A stretch of 64,000 nucleotides of DNA from Streptomyces lincolnensis (GTDB taxonomy: Bacteria > Actinomycetota > Actinomycetes > Streptomycetales > Streptomycetaceae), in assembly GCF_001685355.1 (NCBI RefSeq), contig NZ_CP016438.1:3658001-3722000 (forward strand). Direction: 5' to 3'. The notes below the pieces were generated by a model. The model worked only from the letters and a program-made list of their open reading frames with translations. It was not told the DNA's origin and did no database searches. A program made the translations under genes and the position numbers. Positions 17,325 through 25,064 of this stretch are shown here, one piece after another. The first letter of the stretch is position 1. Every line of letters starts with the position of its first letter.

Positions 17325-18671
17325 ATGGCCAATTTCTCGAAATCCAGCGTGCCGCAGTTCTCGGTCGACGTGTACCAGAACGAGTACCTGCCGGAGGGGG
17401 GCCGCGAGGTCAACGCCATCGTCACGGTGACCGCCACCGGTGGCGGCACGATCGGCAGCGCGGTGGCGGCTCCCCATCTCTACGGTCCGGGGCAGGGCCC
17501 GGACGCGGCGGTGGCGATCATGGTCGACTGCTCGGGCTCGATGGACTACCCGCCGACCAAGATGCGCAACGCCCGGGACGCCACGGCCGCCGCCATCGAC
17601 ACCCTGCGCGACGGCGTGCACTTCGCGGTGATCGGCGGCACACACGTGGCCAAGGAGGTCTATCCGGGCGGCGGACGCCTCGCCGTGGCCGACGCCACCA
17701 CCCGCGACCAGGCCAAACAGGCCCTGCGCAAGCTCAGCGCGGGCGGCGGCACGGCTATCGGCACCTGGCTGCGCCTCGCCGACCGACTGCTGTCCTCCGC
17801 GGACGTCGCCATACGCCACGGCATCCTGCTGACCGACGGCCGCAACGAGCACGAGTCACCCGAGGACCTGAAGGCCTCCCTCGACACCTGCGCCGGCCGG
17901 TTCACCTGTGACGCCCGGGGCGTGGGCACCGACTGGGAAGTGAAAGAAGTCACAGGGATCGCCTCGGCACTGCTCGGCACCGCCGACATCGTCGCCGATC
18001 CGGCCGCCCTCGCCGCCGACTTCACGCAGATGATGGAGACGGCGATGGGCAAGGAGGTCGCGGACGTCGCGCTGCGGCTGTGGACACCGGTGGGCACCAC
18101 TGTGAAGTTCGTCAAGCAGGTCGCGCCCACCGTCGAGGAGCTGACCGACCGCCGCACCGAGTCCGGCCCCCGCGCCGGGGACTACCCCACCGGCTCCTGG
18201 GGAGACGAGTCCCGTGACTACCACGTCTGCGTGGAGGTACCGGTCGCGAACATCGGCCAGGAGATGCTCGCCGCCCGGGTCTCCCTGGTCGTCCCGCAGG
18301 CCGACGGCAGCGCCCAGAACCTCGGCGCCCAGGGTCTCGTACGGGCCGTGTGGACCGACGACATGGTCGCCTCGACGTCGATCAACCCTCAGGTCGCCCA
18401 CTACACCGGCCAGGCCGAACTGGCACAGGTCATCCAACAAGGGCTGGATCTTCGCAAATCGGGAGACATGGACGGAGCGACGGCCAAACTGGGCCGGGCC
18501 GTTCAGCTCGCGAGTGCTTCCGGGAACGCCGATACTGCGAAACTGCTTGCGAAGGTGGTGGACGTGGTCGACGCGGCGACAGGTACTGTGCGACTGAAGG
18601 CGAAGGTCGAGGAGGCCGACGAGATGACTCTCGAGACCAGGTCCACCAAGACCGTCCGCGTGAAGAAGTGA
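17325..18671 (+). CDS. VWA-domain protein
   Basis: This cytosolic 448-residue protein has a von Willebrand factor A domain at about 60-245. The MIDAS motif DCSGSMDYPPTK (D68, S70, S72) begins the domain; TAIGTW carries the MIDAS threonine, and GILLTDGRNEHE is the later acidic strand. The C-terminal 200 residues are a beta-rich region plus helices (QVAHYTGQAELAQVIQQGLD). VWA-PP2C-kinase triads are known elsewhere as TerY-P-type phosphosignalling units, and the VWA protein usually acts as a scaffold or substrate. It lies between the phosphatase and the FHA gene, all in one direction. Confidence 0.9.
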   Translation: MANFSKSSVPQFSVDVYQNEYLPEGGREVNAIVTVTATGGGTIGSAVAAPHLYGPGQGPDAAVAIMVDCSGSMDYPPTKMRNARDATAAAIDTLRDGVHFAVIGGTHVAKEVYPGGGRLAVADATTRDQAKQALRKLSAGGGTAIGTWLRLADRLLSSADVAIRHGILLTDGRNEHESPEDLKASLDTCAGRFTCDARGVGTDWEVKEVTGIASALLGTADIVADPAALAADFTQMMETAMGKEVADVALRLWTPVGTTVKFVKQVAPTVEELTDRRTESGPRAGDYPTGSWGDESRDYHVCVEVPVANIGQEMLAARVSLVVPQADGSAQNLGAQGLVRAVWTDDMVASTSINPQVAHYTGQAELAQVIQQGLDLRKSGDMDGATAKLGRAVQLASASGNADTAKLLAKVVDVVDAATGTVRLKAKVEEADEMTLETRSTKTVRVKK

Positions 18672-18707
18672 CCTGGAACTAAAGGAACGAAGGAGGGACG
18701 CGCCGAC

Positions 18708-20153
18708 ATGCCGACCTGCCCGAACGGACACCAGTCGGGTTCCGACGACTGGTGCGAGGTCTGCGGTCACCGCATGGCCGGTGCCGTGCCCCCGCCTCCG
18801 CCGCCGCCCGGCGGGGGTTACGGTTTCCCGCCCCCGCAGGGTGGCCAGCCCGGCGGACGCCCGCCGCACCTGTCCGCCGTACCGGACCCGGAACCCGAGC
18901 TGTGCCCGCAGTGCCGTACGCCCCGTGAGGGCGGTGCGCCGTTCTGCGAGGAGTGCCGGTGGAACTTCCTGACCAACACGGCGACCTCGTACACCCCGGC
19001 CGCCCCGCCCCAGCCGGGGCCCGGGCAGGGGCCGGGCCAGAACCCGGCCGCGCGTTTCCAGCAGCAGCCCGGTCCGTCCTTCGGCGGCGGCGGTGACTCC
19101 TACGAGTACCAGGGTTCCCGCCCCTCCCAGATGAACCGGCCGGCCGAGCCGATCCCGCCGGGCCCGCAGTTCGGCCAGCAGCAGGGACCCGGCGGTCCGG
19201 GCGGGCCCAACGGCCCCGGCGGTCCCGGCGGTCCCGGTTACGGTCAGGGCCCGGGCGGACAAGGTCCTGGCGGCCCCGGTGGTCCGGGCGGTCCCGGCTA
19301 CGGTCAGGGCCCCGGTGGGCCCAACGGTCCTGGCGGACCCGGCCAGGGTCCCGGCGGCCCCGGCCCCTTCGGCGCGGACCCGTCGCGTCCCGTCCCGCCG
19401 CCGCCCGGCCCGACCCCCGGCGGCCCCGGCGGCCCCGGTCAGGGCGGTCCGCCCCAGGCACCCCAGGCGTACCAGCAGCCCGGTCCGGGTGGTCCCGGCC
19501 AGGGCGGTCCGCCCGGATACCCGCAGCAGCACCCGAACCAGCAACAGCATCCGAACCAGCAGCAGCCCGGCAACCCGCCCTTCGGCGGCGGCGCCGACGA
19601 CTGGGTCATCTCCCCGCCGTCGGGCGGCCCCGGAGGCCAGGGTGGTCAGGGCGGTCCCGGCCAGGGCCCCGGCGGTGGCTACGGCTATCCGCAGCAGAGC
19701 GCCACACAGGCCCCGCCCGCGCCCGGCCCCGGCTACCCGCAGCAGCCGGCGAGCTGGACCGCGACCATCGGTCCGGACCGCGACTACTTCATGGCGATGA
19801 TGCAGCGCTCCGGCCCCGAGGCCGCGGGGCTCAACCTGCCCGCCTACTCGCCCGAGCAGCAGCGCCGGCTCACCGGCAACCAGGTCACCGTCGGCCGCCG
19901 CCGGCACTCCACCGGCGACACCCCGGACATCGACCTGGCGGTGCCGCCGGAGGACCCGGGCGTCTCGCACCAGCACGCGGTGCTGGTGCAGCAGCCGGAC
20001 GGCTCCTGGGCGGTGGTCGACCAGAACTCGACCAACGGCACGACGGTCAACGGCTCGGAGGAGCCGATCCAGCCGTTCGTCCCGGTACCGCTCCAGGACG
20101 GCGACCGGGTGCACGTCGGGGCGTGGACGACGATCACGATCCGCAGGGGCTGA
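18708..20153 (+). CDS. FHA-domain protein with zinc ribbons and Gly/Pro/Gln-rich linker
   Basis: This 481-residue protein opens with two zinc ribbons, CPNGHQSGSDDWCEVCGH at residues 4-21 and CPQCRTPREGGAPFCEEC near 65-83. About 240 residues of GPGGPGG, GYPQQ and GQGP repeats follow, almost certainly disordered. It ends with an FHA domain (about 385-481): TVGRRR, GVSHQHAVLVQ, DQNSTNGTTVNG and DGDRVHVG, the conserved Arg, Ser/His and Asn phosphothreonine-binding positions. It is the last gene of the PknG block and the likeliest phospho-reader and substrate of the kinase. GGAGGG lies nine bases before ATG 18708. It converges with the following methyltransferase gene. Confidence 0.92.
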   Translation: MPTCPNGHQSGSDDWCEVCGHRMAGAVPPPPPPPGGGYGFPPPQGGQPGGRPPHLSAVPDPEPELCPQCRTPREGGAPFCEECRWNFLTNTATSYTPAAPPQPGPGQGPGQNPAARFQQQPGPSFGGGGDSYEYQGSRPSQMNRPAEPIPPGPQFGQQQGPGGPGGPNGPGGPGGPGYGQGPGGQGPGGPGGPGGPGYGQGPGGPNGPGGPGQGPGGPGPFGADPSRPVPPPPGPTPGGPGGPGQGGPPQAPQAYQQPGPGGPGQGGPPGYPQQHPNQQQHPNQQQPGNPPFGGGADDWVISPPSGGPGGQGGQGGPGQGPGGGYGYPQQSATQAPPAPGPGYPQQPASWTATIGPDRDYFMAMMQRSGPEAAGLNLPAYSPEQQRRLTGNQVTVGRRRHSTGDTPDIDLAVPPEDPGVSHQHAVLVQQPDGSWAVVDQNSTNGTTVNGSEEPIQPFVPVPLQDGDRVHVGAWTTITIRRG

Positions 20154-20162
20154 GCCTCCGCG

Positions 20163-21149
20163 TCACGTGAGGGGCCAGGCGTACGGCCCCTCCGGATCGT
20201 CCAGCCACGCCCACTCGTGCTCGCCGCGGACGGTGATGCCGTACCGCTCACGCCGTGGGTGGCCCTCGCGCTCCCACAGCGTGAACACCTCCTGCGGGTC
20301 GAGGTTGCCGCGGGTCAGGATCAGCAGGAACCGGAAGAGTTCGTCCTCCCTGGCCCGGCGCGGCACTCCGCCGAGCGGGGCCGGCTCCGGTTCGGGCCCG
20401 CCGCCGCGCAGGGGCACGAAGTAGGCGGGCGTGGGCAGGAAGCGCCCCTCCGCGTGCTCGGCGTCCCGCACGGTGAGGGCGATCAGGCCGGTGGCGAGCG
20501 GGCTGAGGATGCGCGCGCCGGGGCGGCTCTGGGCGAGCCAGGCGCGCGGTACCGACGGCAGGGTGCAGGTCGCGATGATCCGGTCGTAGGGGGCGCGTTC
20601 GGGCACTCCGCGCGCTCCGTCGCCGGTGACGACGGTGGGGTGGTATCCGGCGGCGGCCAGGTGCCGGCGGGCCGCCTCGGTGATCTCCGGTTCCAGGTCG
20701 ACGGTGGTGACCAGGTCGTCGCCGAGCCGGTGGGCCAGCAGGGCCGCGTTGTAGCCGGTGCCCGCGCCGATCTCCAGGACCCGGTCGCCGGGCTCCACCC
20801 GCAGTTCGGCCAGCATCATCGCCATCAGGGAGGGCTGGCTGCTGGAGGAGAGCAGCTCGCCGTCGCGCAGCCGGGTGGCCAGCGGGGCGTCGACGTAGGC
20901 GCCGCGCACCCACTGCTCCCGGGTGCGCGGATCGGGACTCTCGCCCCACCGCCGTTCGTGGCCGCCGACGACGCCGACGTAGTAGTACGGCACGAAGAGA
21001 TGCCGCGGGACGGCCTCGAACACCTCCCGCCACACGGGGTCGGCGGCCCAGGCCCCGCTCGCGTCGATCTCCCGCACCAGGGCCGCCCGCGCCGAGGCGG
21101 CGAGGTCGGCGAGTTCCTTGGCGTACTTGTCCAGAGCGTGCGCGCCCAT
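20163..21149 (-). CDS. PCMT-family (protein-L-isoaspartate-like) methyltransferase
   Basis: A SAM-dependent methyltransferase of about 328 residues. The Rossmann motif is VLEIGAGTGYNAALLA, preceded by SSSQPSLMAMMLAEL, the substrate loop of protein-L-isoaspartate methyltransferases. VVTGDGARGVPERAPYDRIIATC follows downstream. In Streptomyces, PCMT paralogues often methylate peptides rather than damaged proteins, so the target is open. The start is uncertain: ATG 21149 has GGAGG only one base away, and in-frame GTG 21164 is an alternative; a leaderless message is possible. It is divergent from glbO across about 100 bases. Confidence 0.85.
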   Translation of the reverse strand: MGAHALDKYAKELADLAASARAALVREIDASGAWAADPVWREVFEAVPRHLFVPYYYVGVVGGHERRWGESPDPRTREQWVRGAYVDAPLATRLRDGELLSSSSQPSLMAMMLAELRVEPGDRVLEIGAGTGYNAALLAHRLGDDLVTTVDLEPEITEAARRHLAAAGYHPTVVTGDGARGVPERAPYDRIIATCTLPSVPRAWLAQSRPGARILSPLATGLIALTVRDAEHAEGRFLPTPAYFVPLRGGGPEPEPAPLGGVPRRAREDELFRFLLILTRGNLDPQEVFTLWEREGHPRRERYGITVRGEHEWAWLDDPEGPYAWPLT

Positions 21150-21246
21150 ACCTCCACTGTGCACCCTCCGGACCTCAGCGCCTAAGCACGGGGCCCGGGC
21201 AGGGCAGGTCCTAAGCCTTGAGTCCTCCTCCGCCCCGTCTGAGACC

Positions 21247-21660
21247 ATGGGGGACGTGAAAGAGATCCGGCGCGGCACGCTTGAGACGCAGACCTTCTAC
21301 GAGCAGGTCGGCGGGGAGGAGACCTTCCGCCGCCTCGTCCACCGTTTCTACGAGGGGGTGGCCGAGGACCCGCTCCTGCGGCCCATGTACCCCGAGGAGG
21401 ACCTCGGCCCGGCCGAGGAGCGCCTCACGCTCTTTTTGATCCAGTACTGGGGCGGTCCGACGACGTACAGCGACAACCGCGGCCATCCCCGGCTGCGGAT
21501 GCGGCACGTCCCGTTCACCGTGAACCGTGCGGCGCACGACGCCTGGCTCAGGCACATGCGGGACGCCGTGGACTCGCTCGGTCTGTCCGAGGAGCACGAG
21601 ACGACGCTGTGGAACTACCTGACGTACGCGGCGGCCTCGATGGTGAACACACCTGACTGA
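21247..21660 (+). CDS. glbO: Group II truncated hemoglobin GlbO
   Basis: This 137-residue haem protein is strikingly like mycobacterial GlbO: FYEQVGGEETFRRLVHRFY, YPEEDLGPAEERL, QYWGGPTTYS and HPRLRMRHVPF, where RH carries the proximal histidine, then AAHDAWLRHM with the conserved tryptophan. Group II globins bind oxygen and NO and interact with the membrane respiratory chain. It is a single gene with ATG at 21247; GTG 21256 is possible and has GGGGG immediately upstream. Confidence 0.93.
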   Translation: MGDVKEIRRGTLETQTFYEQVGGEETFRRLVHRFYEGVAEDPLLRPMYPEEDLGPAEERLTLFLIQYWGGPTTYSDNRGHPRLRMRHVPFTVNRAAHDAWLRHMRDAVDSLGLSEEHETTLWNYLTYAAASMVNTPD

Positions 21661-21818
21661 TCACCTGGATTGACGGGCTGGCGGGTTGAACCCCGGAATC
21701 CGGTCGTCCGACGCCGGAATCCGATCACAATCCGGTCAAGGCAGGTCCACAACCGCTTACCGACGGCCTGTCCCCTCTGACAACATCCCGGGAGATCTGG
21801 ACAACGGCGGGGGGCCGC

Positions 21819-24800
21819 GTGACGGGGTGGGGCGGGATCGCGAGGTTCGTCCTGCTGCGCGCACGGGCCCATCGACTGCTGCTCGCCGCCGCGCTGCTCA
21901 CCGTCCTGCTGACCACGACGGTCCTGGCCACCCTCACCGCCTACTCGGGCGCGATCGGCGACGCGGCCCTGCGCCACTCCCTGCGCGAGCCCCGCAACGC
22001 CGCCGACACCGCGCTGGTCGTCAAGGCCGACGTGTCCGTGGACGGCCGGGGCGCCGCCGACGACGCCGTGCGCAAGGCGGCACGCGCCTCGTTCGACGGG
22101 CTGCCGGTGACGGTGCGGAGCCTGGTGCGGTCGGGGCCGTACGCCCTGCCGCGCTCGCTCCAGCCGCGCTCCGAGCGGTCCGGGGACCCGGATCTGACCC
22201 ACTTCGCGGCGCTGGACGAAACGCGGGTGCGCGTGGTCGCCGGGCGGCTGCCCGGGCCCGCCCCGGACGCCGTGGAGGTGGCGCTCCCGCAGACCGCCGC
22301 CCGGGCCCTCGGCCTGGAGCCCGGCGCCCGTCTCACCCTCGCCGACCGGCTGGACGGCCCGGCCGTGCGGGTCACGGTCACCGGCCTGTACCGGCCGGCC
22401 CGGGCGGACGCGCCGTACTGGCGGCTGGACGACCTCGGCGGCCGGGGCATCCACAAGATCGACTTCACCACCTACGGCCCGCTGCTGACCGATCCCGCGG
22501 TCCTGGCCGGCGGGCGGGTGAGCGCCGGCCAGTCGGCCTGGCTGGCGTCGGCGGACTTCGCGACGCTGACCACCGGGCGGATCGACACGCTGCGCGAGGC
22601 GGTCCGCGACGGCAGTGCGGCCCTGCGCACCCGGCCGGCGCTCGGCGGTTCGGCGACCGTGACCACGGGACTGCCGGAGGTCCTGGACCGGGTGGACCGC
22701 TCGCTGCTCGTCTCCCGCTCCACGCTGCTGATCGTCGCCCTCCAGCTGGTGCTGCTCGCGGGCTGCGCCCTGCTGCTGGTGGCCCGGCTGCTGAGCGGCG
22801 AACGCACCGGCGAGACCCGGCTGCTGAGGGCCCGAGGTGCCTCCGGCCGGCGGATCGCGGGGCTCGCCCTGCCGGAGGCGCTGCTGCTCGCCGTGCCCGC
22901 GCTGGTGTGCGCGCCGCTGCTCGCGGGCCCGCTGGCCCGGCTGCTGGCGGGGCAGGGGCCGCTGGCCCGGATCGGCCTGGAGCTGGACCTGCCGGTCCTG
23001 GGGCGGCCCGGGGTGTGGCTGGTGGCCGCGGCGGCGGCGCTGGGCTGCGCGCTGGCGATCACCCTGCCGGCGCTGGCCTCCGCGGGGTTCCGCCCGAGCC
23101 GGGCGCGGGCCCTGCCCTCCTCGGTGCGTTCGGGCGCCGATCTGGGGCTGCTGGTGGTGGCCGGGGTCGCGTACTGGCAGCTGGACCACCAGACCTCCGG
23201 TGCCGTGACCGGTGAGCGGTCGGGCGGGCTCGGCATCGATCCGCTGCTGGTGGCGGCGCCCGCGCTCGCGCTGCTGGCCGGGACCGTGCTCACCCTGCGG
23301 CTGCTGCCGCCGGTGGCACGGCTCGCCGAGCGGCGGGCGGCCGGCGGGCGCGGGCTGACCGCGGCGCTGGCGGGCTGGCAGATCGCCCGCCGTCCGATGC
23401 GCGGCGCCGGGCCGGTGCTGCTGCTGGTCCTCGCCGTCGCCCTGGGGCTGCTGGCGATCGGGCAGGGCGCCTCCTGGGACCGTTCGCAGGACGACCAGGC
23501 CGACTTCCGGGCCGGGGTGCCGCTACGGGTCCTGGCCGCCGGGGACGGCGGTCTCGGCCGGACCGAGGAGTACACCGCGCTGCCGCACGTGGAGGAGGCC
23601 GCCCCCGCCGTCCGGACCACGCTGTCGCTGTCCGACAACCGCACGGCGACCGTGCTGGCCCTGGACACCGCGCACGCGGCCAACACCCTGCTGCTGCGCC
23701 CCGACCTGGCACCCGAGCCGGTCCGCCCGCTGGTGGCCGGGCTCGGCCGGAAGGTGCCGACGGCCGGCGCGAAGGTGCCCGCGCGCACCGCGCGGCTGAG
23801 GCTGGCGGCGACCCTGCGCGGCCCGGACCCGTCCGCGGCCGCGGACGTCACCGTCACCCTGGAGGACGGCTACGGCACCCCGTACCAGTTGCCGGCCGGC
23901 AAGCTCCCCGCCGACGGCCGCCGCCACACCCTCGAACTCCCCATGCCCGCCACCTCGTCGACCCTCACGGGGCTGCAACTCGTCACCACTCAGCCGACCG
24001 GCCGCGCGGAACAACACCGTTTCGTGCTGGACGAGTTGACGGCCACCGGCGCCGACGGCACCGCGCGGCGGCTGTCGTTGCCCGCGTCCTGGAAGGCCGT
24101 GTCGGAGAGCGACAGCCGGGATGCCGTGCCGGACGAGAGCAGCAGGCCGACCCGGCCGCGCGTGAGCGCCTCGGGGCCGCCCGCGATCGAGTACGGCACG
24201 GGGTACACGCCCCCGGACTCCTGGGGCGTCTCGTCCCTGACGGTCCGCTTCCAGGTCGCGCAGCCCGCGCCGCCCGAGGTCACCGCCCTCGCGACCGACC
24301 GGTTCCTCGCCTCGGCGGGCGCCCGCCCCGGACAGCGCGTCGACGTGACGCTCGGCGGCGAGAGCGTGCCGGTACGGATCACGCACGCCGTCCGGGCACT
24401 GCCGACCACGACCACGGACGCGGGCGGCGGGGCGCTGCTGGTGGACCTGCGGTCCGTGAACCGCGTCCTCCAGGCCCGCCACGGCAGCAGTGTCACCCCC
24501 ACCGAGTGGTGGCTGCGGACCGCGCCGGGCGAGGAGGCGGCGGTCGCCGCGGCGCTGCGGGCGCGGCCCGACATGGATCCCACGCAGGTCGTGGTGCGGG
24601 ACGAGATCGCCGCCGGGCTGCGCGACGACCCCTTCGGTGCCGGTCCGGAGGCCGCGTTCGCCGCGGCGGCCGGTGCGGCGGCGGCGCTGGCCGCCGTCGG
24701 TTTCGCGGTGAGCGCGGTGGGGTCCCTGCGGGAGCGGGGCGCGGAGTTCGCGGTCCTGCGCGCCCTGGGCGCCCCACGCCGCCGGCTGGCCCGCACGATC

Positions 24801-25064
24801 GCCGTCGAGCAGGGCGTCCTGGTGGTGCTGGCCCTGCTGGTGGGGGCGGCCCTGGGCACCGCGCTGACCCGGGCCGTCATCCCGCTGGTGCTGCTGACGT
24901 CGGAGGCCGCGCGGCCGGTGCCGGACGTCCTGGTCGAACTGCCGGCCGCGCGGGTGGCCGTACTGCTGGCCGCCGTCGTCGCCACGCCGCTGCTGGTGAC
25001 GGTGGCGCTGGCGGTGCGGCGGGCGGATCCGGTCGTGTCGCTGCGCGAGCAGGGGGGTGAGTGA
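21819..25064 (+). CDS. FtsX-type ABC transporter permease (large, MacB-like)
   Basis: This 1081-residue membrane protein has one N-terminal helix (22-45) and a large extracytoplasmic domain. Four or so helices lie around 290-500 (VSRSTLLIVALQLVLLAGCALLLVARLL, with the FtsX motif RLLRARGASGRRI). A second large external domain (510-930) and three C-terminal helices (945-1075, with FAVLRALGAPRRRLARTIAVEQG) complete it. This duplicated architecture is typical of actinobacterial permeases coupled to MacB-type ATPases. The GTG start at 21819 follows a G-rich site. It overlaps the next permease gene by eight bases. Confidence 0.85.
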   Translation: MTGWGGIARFVLLRARAHRLLLAAALLTVLLTTTVLATLTAYSGAIGDAALRHSLREPRNAADTALVVKADVSVDGRGAADDAVRKAARASFDGLPVTVRSLVRSGPYALPRSLQPRSERSGDPDLTHFAALDETRVRVVAGRLPGPAPDAVEVALPQTAARALGLEPGARLTLADRLDGPAVRVTVTGLYRPARADAPYWRLDDLGGRGIHKIDFTTYGPLLTDPAVLAGGRVSAGQSAWLASADFATLTTGRIDTLREAVRDGSAALRTRPALGGSATVTTGLPEVLDRVDRSLLVSRSTLLIVALQLVLLAGCALLLVARLLSGERTGETRLLRARGASGRRIAGLALPEALLLAVPALVCAPLLAGPLARLLAGQGPLARIGLELDLPVLGRPGVWLVAAAAALGCALAITLPALASAGFRPSRARALPSSVRSGADLGLLVVAGVAYWQLDHQTSGAVTGERSGGLGIDPLLVAAPALALLAGTVLTLRLLPPVARLAERRAAGGRGLTAALAGWQIARRPMRGAGPVLLLVLAVALGLLAIGQGASWDRSQDDQADFRAGVPLRVLAAGDGGLGRTEEYTALPHVEEAAPAVRTTLSLSDNRTATVLALDTAHAANTLLLRPDLAPEPVRPLVAGLGRKVPTAGAKVPARTARLRLAATLRGPDPSAAADVTVTLEDGYGTPYQLPAGKLPADGRRHTLELPMPATSSTLTGLQLVTTQPTGRAEQHRFVLDELTATGADGTARRLSLPASWKAVSESDSRDAVPDESSRPTRPRVSASGPPAIEYGTGYTPPDSWGVSSLTVRFQVAQPAPPEVTALATDRFLASAGARPGQRVDVTLGGESVPVRITHAVRALPTTTTDAGGGALLVDLRSVNRVLQARHGSSVTPTEWWLRTAPGEEAAVAAALRARPDMDPTQVVVRDEIAAGLRDDPFGAGPEAAFAAAAGAAAALAAVGFAVSAVGSLRERGAEFAVLRALGAPRRRLARTIAVEQGVLVVLALLVGAALGTALTRAVIPLVLLTSEAARPVPDVLVELPAARVAVLLAAVVATPLLVTVALAVRRADPVVSLREQGGE

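Noticed and set aside
19020..19760. Collagen-like gene in the GPGGPGG tract
   Set aside because: The tract is the linker of the FHA protein; the period is irregular and no Gly-X-Y triple-helix register is kept.
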